Notes: generated from the sequence alone by a model not told the origin. DNA of 54,533 nt from Verrucomicrobiia bacterium (GCA_025451535.1 JANWKE010000123.1:1-54533), one strand, 5' to 3'; positions 7,651 to 17,379 are shown, counted from the stretch's first letter. Translations and numbers: made by a program.

Positions 7651-8382
7651 TCATCTGGCTGGAGCCGGCGCGGAATTCTCCCCGGCTTTCAGTTTCTGTT
7701 TTTCGCCCCATTCCTTGTAGGCCTTGCTCACGTTATGGCCTTGCGCATTCAGGTAATTGTTGATTTTGCCCTTGTACTTTTTGAAAACGGCCGACTTTTC
7801 ATCCGCGCTGCCGCAGTCCATGGCCTCCTCGCGCGCCTGTTTGAGCAACACCAGGATTGCGGCTTTTTCGGTTTCAGTGAGATTCGGGACGATCTGGCAA
7901 TAAGCGTTATAAGTCACCTCAGCCTTGTTGTAGGTCATCCGATCCTTGACCGTGTCCACCTGTGAAGGGGCCAGGTTCGCTGACAGTTCGGAAACAAACC
8001 GATCGTGCAGCGATTTCAATGAAGTCCGGATTTGCGCGACGGCATTTGAGTCGCCCGCCTTGACGGCTTGTTTCAGTTTTGCGTCGTTCGCGTCATGCCA
8101 CGCCCGCAACGCGCGCCATTGCGCCATGATGATATCGTGCACCCTGGCGACCTGATTGGTATCGCTGAGCGCCAGCGCCTTCAGGATATTGGCCGTGCGA
8201 CCTTCGATAGCTTTGGTGTAATTGGCTTCCATTGGTTCCGACACCAGATTAGAGATCCCCGGCGTTCTTTCCTCTGTCGCAAACGCAGGCATGGCGAAAA
8301 TCAGGTTTCCCGCGCCAAGAACCGTGATGATGAACAGCGAATATTTAATTGGATTAAACCTAACAGTTTCAAGACATTTCAT
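7651..8382 (-). CDS. DUF3826-type secreted protein
   Basis: The 243-residue protein has an N-terminal hydrophobic stretch (YSLFIITVLGAGNLIFA, about residues 14-30) ending near MPAFA, consistent with a signal peptide. The rest is helical and rich in Lys, Ala and Glu. The C-terminal part NVSKAYKEWGEKQK recalls DUF3826, a family I know from pectin and glycan utilisation loci with no established function. It sits between the pectate lyase-like gene and the uronate transporter, so a periplasmic role in oligosaccharide handling is plausible. Family match is by motif memory only. Confidence 0.65.
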   Translation of the reverse strand: MKCLETVRFNPIKYSLFIITVLGAGNLIFAMPAFATEERTPGISNLVSEPMEANYTKAIEGRTANILKALALSDTNQVARVHDIIMAQWRALRAWHDANDAKLKQAVKAGDSNAVAQIRTSLKSLHDRFVSELSANLAPSQVDTVKDRMTYNKAEVTYNAYCQIVPNLTETEKAAILVLLKQAREEAMDCGSADEKSAVFKKYKGKINNYLNAQGHNVSKAYKEWGEKQKLKAGENSAPAPAR

Positions 8383-8465
8383 AATTTGAAAATTGCCAGA
8401 TGAGTTTTGAATTGTGACAAATCATTTGGTGGTGGCAGCGGGCGGTGTTGACTGGCTCTCCAATT

Positions 8466-11400
8466 TCACTGTACGGAAACCGCGCGATAAAATCGCACGG
8501 ATGAACCTGGAAACCCGGGCGGCGTAAAGGTCTGGCTTGAGGCGGTGGCGGTGGTATTGGTCCAGGTCGTCCAGCCGGCCAAATCGTCGGAGTATTGGAG
8601 CAGGAAGTAAAAACCGGATTCGCCGCCGAACTGCAACTGCGGCACGCCGCCCGAAACCGAAAACGTCAGGTGCGACTGAGGATTGGCCCGGACATGAACC
8701 CCGACCACGTTCGTGTAGGAAAATCCGGAAGCGTCAGTCACTTCAAACTGAAATCCGCCTGTCCCGTAAAAACCTGTCGCTGGCGTGAAACGGGCAATTG
8801 TTCCGCCGGCGAGCAACGCGACGGTACCGTTCGTCGGATTGGAAACCGCGTAGACCGGCGAGTCGTTTGTGAACCCGCGTGTGAACTGCGTCAAATCCAC
8901 GTCCACGTAGGCATTGCGTATACAGTCCAGGTGAGGGGCGGCCAGCCAGTTCAAGTAATCTTCCAGGTTCGAATAGCCGTCTCCATCCGGGTCGCCGTTG
9001 CTGTCGGAAAAATCACCGGCAGCAGAATCGGGATTCAGTCCTTTTGCCAGTTCCCACCAGTCGGGCAGCCCATCATGGTCGGAATCCGTCGGCACATTGG
9101 CCGTGGCGTAGGCCGGCCAGGGGTAATTGGACGAACCCGCGGCATCATGGACGTCGGTCTGTGAATCGATGAAGCCGGGATTATCCGGACCTGCGGTATC
9201 CTGCAAAACTCCGTTGATGGTATAGGTCGGACCGTTCATGCCCTCGTAATGAGTCGTGCCATCCAGCACTTCACCAATAATCCGCTGGTCAATCACGTCG
9301 GGCGCCGGTTCGTTGCAGCCGACGTCCGACAGTACGACCTCGTAGGCGTTGCTGGCCGTCTGGGTGGTGACGTAAGACGGAAAAAGCTCACCGTTCGTCA
9401 CGACCAGTCCAGCCAGGGGCAAACCGTTGACGAACGACCCGCTCATCCAATTGTTTGTGTAATAGGATTTGCCCTGCATCACATTGCCGTTCATGTAAAT
9501 GTACTCGGTGCCCCAGTTCGTATTGATGGAATCCAACTTCAACAACCAGGTCACCGGGTTGTTAGGGGCATAGGGCTCGTAATAATTGTTCACGTAATCC
9601 AGCCGTGCAACGCCGCCGTCGGTGGTCCGGGCCAGCCAGTTGTAAACGACGTTGTTGCGGATATCGAGCGAGCCGGCGTAATGCGCGCTTTGATCCAGGC
9701 CGCCGGCCAGCGACCAGTTCCGATCCGTCGAGTGCGCGATGAGGTTGTGATGGTAGCTGCCGATTTCCCCGCTGATGGAAGCCGCAAAGGCATGCGGCTG
9801 ATAACAATTGGTGCAGCCGGTCGCCGCCCGCTCGGCATCGTTGTAGTGATACGAATAACGCAACGGCTCGGAGATGATGTTATGCTGGTAGGTGGTCATG
9901 GCCGACTGGCTGCCCACGCTGCCGCTTTGCAGGGAATTGCAGGCCACGTCCAGCGACCAGCTTGACGAGCAATGGTCCACAATCGTCTGTGTCGCACTTC
10001 CCGGACTCATCGCGTCCATGGACTGCTGTTCGGCATCGCCAATGCGGAAGCGCAGGAAACGCATGATGACGTCGTTGGGTCCCGACATGCCGGCGCGAAA
10101 GTTAGCGATGCAAATGCCGTCGCCCGGCGCCGTCTGCCCGGCGATGGTGAGAAAACCGTTGCCGATCACACACGGCGATTGGAGCCGGATCAGGCCCGAA
10201 ACGCGAAAGACCACCGTGCGTGGCCCACTGGCGGCGATGGCGGCCCGGTAGCTGCCCGGCCCGCTGTCGTTCAGGTTCGTGACTTCAACGACTACGCCAC
10301 CGCGCCCGCCACGCGCCCAGCGTCCATAGCCCTCCGCTCCGGGAAAAGCCAGATGCCGCGTACGGAATTCCCAGACTTTGCCTTTCGCCAGGTTGGTTGC
10401 GCCGTTTTCAATGTCCAACTGATCCACGCGCCAATAATAAGTCAGGGCGCTGTTAAGGTTCGTGACGATGAACGAGTTGGTGGCGTAGACCAGCGCGGCA
10501 TTGTTGGTCTTGAATTCCGGGGAAGCGATCGTGGCGTTCGCCACGGTGTTGCTGCTTGTGCCGAAGTAAAGGTAGTTGGAAACCGCAAAGCCCGCTGGCA
10601 GCCATTGCAGGGTGAGGTACCCGGCGTTGGCCGTGCCCGGCAACGGCGCATCATTGTTGGCGAACACGTGCTCGTCATTCTGGGGTGGAAAAACCGTGGT
10701 GGCGGTCGTTCCCGGTGCGCTTGGACGATCAATTTCAAACCCGTTGAGCACCACAAAATCAAGGGCACCGCTGTGGTCGGGATCAAAATTCAACACCACC
10801 GGCTGGCCGTCGTAACTGTTGCTGACGGTGAAAAAGGCGAACCCGCATTTACTGTCGTTCGTCGAAAAAAACGACGGGACGTTGGTGAAAACTGGAGTTC
10901 CGTTCGCGCTGACAATGCAACGGCTCAAGAACGGGCTGGCCGGGTTGATCCACGTCTGCCCGGCATTCGTGCCCCACAGGTCATTGTGATAGGTGGTGAT
11001 AGTGTGTACGCCGGCGGACAGATTGGAAATGGTCAAAGACAGCGCGCCACCGTTGGTGTAAGGGTGACCGGTGCTGGTATCATTGACCCATACTCCGTCA
11101 CCGCACAGCCGGTAACCGGCGTTCGGGTCCGTGCTGGTGGTATTGCCGTTTTTATTCAACCAGTTGGCCAGTAGCGACGAATTGGTATCGCCGATGGCGG
11201 GAACCGTTTGCGCAAGCGTACAGGAAATGACACTGAAATTGGTGGCGGTCGGCAGCCCGGTGATGGGATCCAGTACCAGGGTAACATTGGTGAATAAATG
11301 CGTCGCCGTCTGGCCGGTTCCCACATCATACCATCCGACAAATCCCGGAGCGGTGTCGTCTGGTCGCGGCGATTGACTCTTGTTGATGTCCACGCTCAAT

Positions 11401-11474
11401 AATTGCGCATGGGAGAGCTGCGCCGTCAGCGGGATCAGCAACCTCAATATAACGGCCTGGGCTTTTGGTCTCAT
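8466..11474 (-). CDS. Secreted PL1-type pectate lyase-like protein with Ca-repeat and Ig-like C-terminus
   Basis: The 1002-residue protein starts at the ATG at 11474, which overlaps the upstream stop in an ATGA. A longer frame would start inside that gene. A signal peptide (VILRLLIPLTAQLSHA) is followed by a carbohydrate-binding-like domain and a fibronectin-like segment ending in TYYWRVDQLD. The parallel beta-helix then begins FPGAEGYGRWARGGRGG and contains TIAGQTAPGDGICIANF and DHCSSSWS. A Ca-binding thrombospondin-3-like repeat (DSDHDGLPDWWELAKGLNPD) follows. The protein ends with a tandem Ig-like domain and FYRAVSVQ. It should cleave pectate outside the cell. It is a paralogue of 22893-25184 with an extra C-terminal domain. 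Confidence 0.82.
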   Translation of the reverse strand: MRPKAQAVILRLLIPLTAQLSHAQLLSVDINKSQSPRPDDTAPGFVGWYDVGTGQTATHLFTNVTLVLDPITGLPTATNFSVISCTLAQTVPAIGDTNSSLLANWLNKNGNTTSTDPNAGYRLCGDGVWVNDTSTGHPYTNGGALSLTISNLSAGVHTITTYHNDLWGTNAGQTWINPASPFLSRCIVSANGTPVFTNVPSFFSTNDSKCGFAFFTVSNSYDGQPVVLNFDPDHSGALDFVVLNGFEIDRPSAPGTTATTVFPPQNDEHVFANNDAPLPGTANAGYLTLQWLPAGFAVSNYLYFGTSSNTVANATIASPEFKTNNAALVYATNSFIVTNLNSALTYYWRVDQLDIENGATNLAKGKVWEFRTRHLAFPGAEGYGRWARGGRGGVVVEVTNLNDSGPGSYRAAIAASGPRTVVFRVSGLIRLQSPCVIGNGFLTIAGQTAPGDGICIANFRAGMSGPNDVIMRFLRFRIGDAEQQSMDAMSPGSATQTIVDHCSSSWSLDVACNSLQSGSVGSQSAMTTYQHNIISEPLRYSYHYNDAERAATGCTNCYQPHAFAASISGEIGSYHHNLIAHSTDRNWSLAGGLDQSAHYAGSLDIRNNVVYNWLARTTDGGVARLDYVNNYYEPYAPNNPVTWLLKLDSINTNWGTEYIYMNGNVMQGKSYYTNNWMSGSFVNGLPLAGLVVTNGELFPSYVTTQTASNAYEVVLSDVGCNEPAPDVIDQRIIGEVLDGTTHYEGMNGPTYTINGVLQDTAGPDNPGFIDSQTDVHDAAGSSNYPWPAYATANVPTDSDHDGLPDWWELAKGLNPDSAAGDFSDSNGDPDGDGYSNLEDYLNWLAAPHLDCIRNAYVDVDLTQFTRGFTNDSPVYAVSNPTNGTVALLAGGTIARFTPATGFYGTGGFQFEVTDASGFSYTNVVGVHVRANPQSHLTFSVSGGVPQLQFGGESGFYFLLQYSDDLAGWTTWTNTTATASSQTFTPPGFPGSSVRFYRAVSVQ

Positions 11475-14248
11475 TTCGCACCAAGGTTTGCGTTCCGTTT
11501 GTCCAGAGTGACCGATTGCGGCACGACGCCCAGCACTACAAAGCTGCCTTTGCCGATCAGTTCCAGCTTCTGCCGGCCCGCGTCGTAGCGGAACGCGTGA
11601 ACGTCCACGTTTGGGCAGCCGGAAATCGTGGACGCGTTTTCGAGAACTGTATCCACGCCGCCACGCTCGTCGGCCTGCGCCGCGGTTTCCAGGTCCGGCA
11701 CCTGGAGCCATTCCCGGTCATGGCTGTTGAAATAACCCACCAGCACCTGAACCGGCCGGGAGACTTCAAATTCGATTGGCTGGTAACGCCCTTTCCTGGC
11801 GGCTCCGTGCGAAAACCGGATGCCGGTCAAGCCCTTCAGCTCCGGCGCGATACTTTGAATCGCGAAGTTCCGGTCGGTAAACACCCGCGCGCCGACCTCG
11901 ACCTTGTAGGTTTCGGCATTGGTGCTGATCAATTTGAAGTCTGCCGCCGGCCAGGGTTTGAGATTGGCATCGCCAACCACCGGCAAATGGCCGCCGTGGC
12001 TTTTCAAGGCGGCGGCCCTGGCCCGGAAGTCATCCAGCTCCTTCCGGTAGAGGGGCACAAGTTGGGACCAGAGGTAGTTGGTGCCAACTCCGTTGATACC
12101 GCCGTTGAATGGAATTTTCCGTTGCGACGTCTGCATGCCGTTGGCGAACCGGTAGGTTTTTTCGGTGAGCGCGGCCAGTATTTGATAATCCTCGAAGCTT
12201 TCGGCAAGATATTTTTCCGCCTGCTCCATGTCGGCAACGTCATGGCTGTAGCCATAATGCAAAACCAGCTCCGCGGCCTTCACCTTCGCCGAATAATTTT
12301 CGGCCATGGCACGGATGCAATACACGTCGTTGCGCAGCCGCTCAAACTCATCGCGGTTTTTGAGGCCGCGTAATGGGACGGATGCGATGGATGCGACTGC
12401 ATTGCTGGAATAGTCCAACACTTCGTGAATGATGGACTCCGGCGTTTCGCCCGCGTGCGGTTCGTGGTTCCATTCCTTCTTCACGTATTCATCCGGGCGT
12501 TCACCCGGCGGTGCCTGCGAGAGCCACAGTCCATCATATGCCTTGTATTTTTTGGGGTTTACCAGCTCATCCAGCGTCATGCCGAGGGAAAGCGTCTCGC
12601 GATTGCCCTCGGTGATGCCAAACCGGCGGATGAGGCGCGGGGCGACCTCGCCGGATTCATTATACGCACCGAGGATTTTTACTGCTGCATTGGTATTGCC
12701 GTAGTGGTCTGCCAGCTGCGAAATCCAGTAAGCCCGGTCTGCCTGCGCCGGAATATCGGGATTCCAGGTATAACGCGCCCAGGCTGTGAACCAAATCCAG
12801 TCGCGTCGCCATTGGAGCAGGGGCGGGTTGGCGATGTCGGGCGAGTAAGGCCAGTTCCAATACGACAGAGGATAAAGATGAAGGCCCGTTGCCCCCAGCC
12901 GGTCGCGCGCCGCCTGGACACATTTCTGGATAAACTGCTGGTCGCCGTAACGGAACGGTTCGAGATTGGACAAAAGATGAATGTTGACCATGTGCGGCGA
13001 GAGTTTGCTCATGGCCACGTGGATGGCCGCTTCCTTGCCGCGCGGTTCCCACGTCGTCAGGGATTCGCCGTTGTATTTCGATTCGGTCCAGATGTTGGTA
13101 TAAACCTTGAGGGCGGCGGGAATGATCGCGTAGGCGTCCATCGCGTGGGTGCGGATGACGACCGGCGGTTCCTCCTGCAAGCCGGCCTCCTTCATGCCAT
13201 CCAGCACGCCGGGCAGAATCACATTGGTGCACCACTCCAGTTGATTCGGTGTGCCGCGCAACGCCTCACCGAGGCAGACCATGAGGCCGACATGGGGATA
13301 ATCTTTCACAAATTCCGCGATGGACTTGCGCGTGTAATCCTCCGTGAGTGGCGTGGGCGCAGCCAGCTGGGTGGAAATCCCGTTGGTCTCGGCAAACGGT
13401 TTCGAGACGAGAATGTTGTAAAACATCTGCACCAGCCAGATACCCCGCTTGTCGCACTCCTGGGTCAACCAGCGGAACATCTCCTGATTCTTTTGGAATA
13501 CGTCATCCGGCACTTCCACCGCATACGGATAATCCTTAAGCCGCACCAGCGAAGCAAACGGATGGCCGCTCCAGAGGTAAAGCGTGTTCATGCGGTTCTC
13601 GACCAGGAAATCCAGATACTCGCTCCACATTTGTTTGTCGTAGAACCACGGGAACAATTCCGGCGTGTAAGGATATTCATAAACATGGCGTCCCGGCAGG
13701 ATGTAGGTTTTCTGCATCCCGATGCAGGTGCCGCGCAGGGTGAACGCGGGCTGGTCGGCAAAGTTGGCGATCACCGGCAGCTTGCCTTCGTCGCGAATTT
13801 GCCGGGCCAGTTCCAAACAGCCGTAGAGCGTGCCCGAATCGTCTCCCGACGTGACCACCAGATCATCATTGCCCGTCGAATCAATGCGGAACCCCTCATG
13901 TCCCGCGGCCGGATCATGGGGCGCCTCCAAATGAATCTTCCGGCCGGAAACGTTTTCTGAATGAACAATCACTGCATCCTTTTTCACTCCCTTGAGCGCC
14001 TCCGCCAGTCTTTCCGCGCCAAATTCCACCCGCGGCGCGGCGTTGGAGCGGATGACGATGGAAATGGTTTCGGCCTTGACCGCGAAGGCAAGCGTCAAGG
14101 TTGATGCGACCAACACGCGGAGGGGAGCGCGGACAACCATGTCCGCGAGTTTTTGGAAACCGCGACGCGCGGACAAAGCTGTCCGCGCTCCAACGGCCCC
14201 GGCGAATTTTCTGTTTTGGGCCATAAAAGTTTTCGACCTCCGGTTCAT
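11471..14248 (-). CDS. Secreted GH67/GH20-like glycoside hydrolase of uncertain family
   Basis: The 925-residue protein has a signal-like hydrophobic stretch at about residues 43-58 (LRVLVASTLTLAFAVKA). It is preceded by an unusual N-terminal extension made partly from a palindromic repeat (residues 20-42). Residues about 60-160 form an alpha/beta domain like those before GH20, GH67 and GH84 barrels (GAERLAEALKG; SGDDSGTLYGCLELARQI). A TIM-barrel-like part follows (FLVENRMNTLYLWSGHPFAS; MVCLGEALRGT), then a helical and a beta-rich C-terminus. This suggests exo-action on a uronic acid or hexosamine, and a galacturonidase or glucuronidase would fit. Both its start and stop overlap neighbours in ATGA. 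I do not recognise the exact family. Confidence 0.65.
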   Translation of the reverse strand: MNRRSKTFMAQNRKFAGAVGARTALSARRGFQKLADMVVRAPLRVLVASTLTLAFAVKAETISIVIRSNAAPRVEFGAERLAEALKGVKKDAVIVHSENVSGRKIHLEAPHDPAAGHEGFRIDSTGNDDLVVTSGDDSGTLYGCLELARQIRDEGKLPVIANFADQPAFTLRGTCIGMQKTYILPGRHVYEYPYTPELFPWFYDKQMWSEYLDFLVENRMNTLYLWSGHPFASLVRLKDYPYAVEVPDDVFQKNQEMFRWLTQECDKRGIWLVQMFYNILVSKPFAETNGISTQLAAPTPLTEDYTRKSIAEFVKDYPHVGLMVCLGEALRGTPNQLEWCTNVILPGVLDGMKEAGLQEEPPVVIRTHAMDAYAIIPAALKVYTNIWTESKYNGESLTTWEPRGKEAAIHVAMSKLSPHMVNIHLLSNLEPFRYGDQQFIQKCVQAARDRLGATGLHLYPLSYWNWPYSPDIANPPLLQWRRDWIWFTAWARYTWNPDIPAQADRAYWISQLADHYGNTNAAVKILGAYNESGEVAPRLIRRFGITEGNRETLSLGMTLDELVNPKKYKAYDGLWLSQAPPGERPDEYVKKEWNHEPHAGETPESIIHEVLDYSSNAVASIASVPLRGLKNRDEFERLRNDVYCIRAMAENYSAKVKAAELVLHYGYSHDVADMEQAEKYLAESFEDYQILAALTEKTYRFANGMQTSQRKIPFNGGINGVGTNYLWSQLVPLYRKELDDFRARAAALKSHGGHLPVVGDANLKPWPAADFKLISTNAETYKVEVGARVFTDRNFAIQSIAPELKGLTGIRFSHGAARKGRYQPIEFEVSRPVQVLVGYFNSHDREWLQVPDLETAAQADERGGVDTVLENASTISGCPNVDVHAFRYDAGRQKLELIGKGSFVVLGVVPQSVTLDKRNANLGAK
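14124..14191. repeat. R3 palindromic element in the N-terminal coding region of the hydrolase
   Basis: The 68-bp element begins ggagcgcggaca and ends tgtccgcgctcc, nearly perfect inverted ends. Each arm is itself a small hairpin (gcggacaaccatgtccgc and gcggacaaagctgtccgc). It encodes residues 20-42 of the 11471-14248 protein (GARTALSARRG then FQKLADMVVRAP), just before the signal-peptide core. No second copy is seen in this window. Confidence 0.8.
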
Positions 14249-17200
14249 TCTCTCGTCAGCCAGACCACGCCCACTGGCAAATTGATGGTTCTTCCGGCGC
14301 GAATTGTTTCCGACCGGGTTGTCACCTGACCCGTCTGTGCGTCCACCGCGTGCAACTGGAACGAGCCGGATTCCGCCGACAAATCCAGTTCCGATTTATC
14401 TGACGAATAAACGAGGTATTGCCGGCCCGGTTCGCGCAGAACCCAACGGTCCCTTCCGGAAGCCTCCGGCCAGGGTTGCATGTTCGGAATCGCCGCCAGC
14501 AATCGCGCGTCCGTTGTGCGTGGCAGATTCGGCATCGAACCGCCGGCGCAAACAAATGCCCAGGAGCCACGGGTCATGTCCGCGTCTTCACCGGAGGCAA
14601 TGACGGCCTTGGCTGGATACTTCGGACGATATTTCGCGGCCATGGCCGCTAAATCCGTGTCGGTGGGTGTTCCGCCATGCCATTGACGTTCAAACTGGCG
14701 CGGTGAAAGATTCTGACCGCCTTTCGGCGCGAACAACCCCTTGTCCGTCTGCCACCAGTAGCGGAAACAGATCACGTCCACCACCGCGGCGCGCGCTGCA
14801 TCAGCCAGGATTGCGTCCTGCACGTCTTTCGGGCAGCTCAAGGCGACGAGTTCCTTGCACCCGGATTGGCGTTCCCAATCCGCGATGGTGTCCAGCCAGA
14901 ATTGCTCGAAGGCCAGCGGCCCGGTGAACTCGGCGCTGGAGAACTGGATGACATTCGGCTCGTTCGTAAAATTATTCAGATTTTGCCGGATGAAATTCTC
15001 GTGCAACTTGCGCCGGGCCGGGTTGCTTACGTCATAAAACTGTTCAGCCATGAAGATGCGCTTGTCGCCGGCGAACGGCGGCGGTTCCGGAAAGCCGGTG
15101 TGATTGATATTGTTCGCCGTGCGCCACGGGCAATCCACCCAATGCGCGCCGGCTTCGAGGATGTTGTGCTGAAAATAATTCTCATTGAACAACACCAGCC
15201 CGCGCTCGTCACAAATGTCGGCGAATTGCTTTAACCGCGACCAATACCACGGGTTGAATCGGGTAAGAGCATATTTGCTCAGTCCATCCCAGGCGGTTCC
15301 CCGGCCGCTGCGCGCGAACGGCTGTTCGTAAAACGGTGCCCAGACATCGCCGTTCTCGCGCCGGACGCGCTCGTGGTCCTCGCGGCGGCGGTCATACCAC
15401 AGGCCGTAATGATGATCGAGCGCGACTTGATTTTTGGAAATCATTCCATCGGCTACGGCGTTCAAGTCGTCGGTGAATCCCGGCCCGATGCGGCCCGGTG
15501 CGAATCGTGTCAGGTTGATTCCATAATTTTTTGCTTCGCTGGGACGCATGTTGCCGCGCCACCAATTGATGCTCGCCGTGGTGCCGACCAGCAATTTGCC
15601 GTTGCAGACCAGCCAGCCATTCGTCAGCGACAATTCGGAGTTCGGAGTTCGGAGTTCGGAGTTCGGAGTTGGAATGTCGTCCACCCGCTTTGCCTTTCCG
15701 GGTTCAACCGGAACCGGATCCCGCATGGCGGCCGTGGCGATGAAATTGGAGAGTTGCGGCGCGGGTCTGCGGGCGGCCGCAATCAAGTCCGCCGCCTGCT
15801 CTGCGGTCGGGTTGCTGTATTCCTCCATCGAACGCGGCATCAATTTGATTTTTGCCGCGGCCGCCGTGCCCAGCCGGTCGGCGACCTGGGCCACGAACAG
15901 GCTCTCCGGCCGGACGTGGTCATTCGAGCTGCGCCAGAGGCCATTGCCCTCAAATTCGCCCCAGGCGCCGAACGCCCAATTTTGGGCGCCGGGCGGATTC
16001 TCGCAGGAAATTTTCGACGCGTCACACTGCCACAGGACGGAGTTGGCCGCCGACCAGCCTGCGCCCTCGCCGGCGCTGCCACGGTTCGCCAGGCTCAGGC
16101 CGTTGCCATCAATCCGCACGTTGTCATAGAGCACGCCGGAAGCCCAGCTCGCGAGCGGCCCGCTGTCACCGAAGGGCAGGGTGGCTTCGCATTGCACAAA
16201 GGCATTCGGACCGGCGGCGCAAAATCCGGTGGCAAAATCGTGGTTGCCGTGTTCGGCCCAACAGCGCAGAAACAGCGTCAATTGGCCCATCGTGAAAAAG
16301 GTGTCCCGCCGCCAGCCGCCCATTTCCGACACCGGCGCCAGCGACAGACAATCCTCGACCGTCACCCATTTGCAGCTTTCATAAATCGCCACTGCCGAAC
16401 CGGCAAAATGCTCGAACGTGACCTGCCGGACCCAGGTGTTCTCCGCATTTTCCATGGTGATGGCCATCCACGAGTGATTTTCGTCTTTGGGATTTTCCGC
16501 ATCGAAGGCGGATTCGAGCCGGAGATTTTCCACGCCGATATGGCTGATGCGCCCCGGCCAGGAACAGGTTTCCAGCCGTCCGCCGCCGAATTTTGATTCG
16601 AGAGCGGTGGTAATCGGCGCATCGATCGTCACGCGGTTGCCGTCAATTTGTTTGATGACGCGGTCCCAGGCGAGGTCATAACCGCCGGCGTGCCAGACCA
16701 GCCGCCAGTCGCCGATACCACCTCCAAATTCCGTCATGCCCAACTGTTCAATCCATTCCTTCGTGCTGGGGCGGATAACGCGGACGAGACTGCCTGCTTT
16801 CAGGCTGCTGGCGTCGGCAACGCGAAAATCGGCTGCGCCGACGGGAACATAATCATCCGGGATTTGCCAGCCAGGGTTGGTTTGGACCACCATATCGTCG
16901 CGCCCGGCAATCCGGATCGGGGTGCGGCGATCCAGACCGGCGGCCACCAGAACCGTCCCGTGTGTGCCCATACCCTGACCACGCAACACTATGCCGGAGT
17001 TGGTAATTTGCAGACTGCCAAACACTTCGTGGCGGCCTCCGAGCAACAAAACCGCGCCGCGGATGCCATCGGCGTTCGCGGGTAACGAGGCCACGTAATC
17101 AATTGCTTTCTGGATGTGTGCGGTTTCATCGCCGTCAACCGGAGCCACCACCACCTGCACGGGGGCATTGGGAATGGGTTGGTCGCCGCCAGTGTAACCG

Positions 17201-17379
17201 CAGTTGGAGAAATCCGGGACGCGGTTACCGCGTGCGTCAGGGTGATAGAGCAGACGCCCGTCTTTACCCATGGAAATCAGGGGAGACAGTTTTGCCGGCG
17301 CAGCGTGGACAAATGGGAGGTAGAGGAGGCAGGCGACGAGAATTGCCGCCGCTTGATACGTTGCGCGCGCGCTGTTCAT
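14245..17379 (-). CDS. Secreted beta-helix / TIM-barrel-like fusion protein
   Basis: The 1044-residue protein has a signal peptide (QAAAILVACLLYLPFVHA). Residues about 30-565 form a right-handed beta-helix of the pectate-lyase superfamily (AHIQKAIDYVASLPANADG; GGRHEVFGSLQI; VRQVTFEHFAGSAVAIYESC). Residues about 585-1044 look like a hydrolase barrel followed by a small beta domain (GINLTRFAPGRIG; GLVLFNENYFQHN). I associate this second part with DUF6298-type proteins, from memory only. A heptanucleotide tandem repeat encodes residues about 570-583, exactly between the two parts. Both gene ends overlap neighbours by ATGA. It may pair a lyase or epimerase-like helix with a glycosidase; function is not established. 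Confidence 0.65.
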   Translation of the reverse strand: MNSARATYQAAAILVACLLYLPFVHAAPAKLSPLISMGKDGRLLYHPDARGNRVPDFSNCGYTGGDQPIPNAPVQVVVAPVDGDETAHIQKAIDYVASLPANADGIRGAVLLLGGRHEVFGSLQITNSGIVLRGQGMGTHGTVLVAAGLDRRTPIRIAGRDDMVVQTNPGWQIPDDYVPVGAADFRVADASSLKAGSLVRVIRPSTKEWIEQLGMTEFGGGIGDWRLVWHAGGYDLAWDRVIKQIDGNRVTIDAPITTALESKFGGGRLETCSWPGRISHIGVENLRLESAFDAENPKDENHSWMAITMENAENTWVRQVTFEHFAGSAVAIYESCKWVTVEDCLSLAPVSEMGGWRRDTFFTMGQLTLFLRCWAEHGNHDFATGFCAAGPNAFVQCEATLPFGDSGPLASWASGVLYDNVRIDGNGLSLANRGSAGEGAGWSAANSVLWQCDASKISCENPPGAQNWAFGAWGEFEGNGLWRSSNDHVRPESLFVAQVADRLGTAAAAKIKLMPRSMEEYSNPTAEQAADLIAAARRPAPQLSNFIATAAMRDPVPVEPGKAKRVDDIPTPNSELRTPNSELSLTNGWLVCNGKLLVGTTASINWWRGNMRPSEAKNYGINLTRFAPGRIGPGFTDDLNAVADGMISKNQVALDHHYGLWYDRRREDHERVRRENGDVWAPFYEQPFARSGRGTAWDGLSKYALTRFNPWYWSRLKQFADICDERGLVLFNENYFQHNILEAGAHWVDCPWRTANNINHTGFPEPPPFAGDKRIFMAEQFYDVSNPARRKLHENFIRQNLNNFTNEPNVIQFSSAEFTGPLAFEQFWLDTIADWERQSGCKELVALSCPKDVQDAILADAARAAVVDVICFRYWWQTDKGLFAPKGGQNLSPRQFERQWHGGTPTDTDLAAMAAKYRPKYPAKAVIASGEDADMTRGSWAFVCAGGSMPNLPRTTDARLLAAIPNMQPWPEASGRDRWVLREPGRQYLVYSSDKSELDLSAESGSFQLHAVDAQTGQVTTRSETIRAGRTINLPVGVVWLTRE
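15634..15668. repeat. Five exact tandem copies of TTCGGAG at a domain boundary
   Basis: Five contiguous ttcggag units, followed by a partial ttgg. Because 21 bp is seven codons, the tract encodes a repeating peptide on the minus strand (TPNSELRTPNSELS). It falls between the beta-helix and the barrel-like part of the 14245-17379 protein. Confidence 0.9.

Noticed and set aside
11475-11711. Longer N-terminus for the pectate lyase-like protein, starting at 11711
   Set aside because: It lies wholly inside the upstream gene, is Arg-rich, and would bury the clear signal peptide that begins at the ATGA overlap.
12425-13960. Long plus-strand open frame of about 511 codons opposite the 11471-14248 gene
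   Set aside because: It is antisense to a clear protein with recognisable motifs, and its own translation is rich in Arg, Val and Gly with no domain. GC-rich third positions create such frames.
15634-15668. Possible CRISPR array
   Set aside because: Units are 7 bp and contiguous, without spacers; it is a coding tandem repeat.
15373-16596. Plus-strand open frame of about 407 codons
   Set aside because: Antisense to the beta-helix fusion gene; no recognisable motif. Similar antisense frames at 21663-22901 and 23868-25094 were rejected for the same reason.
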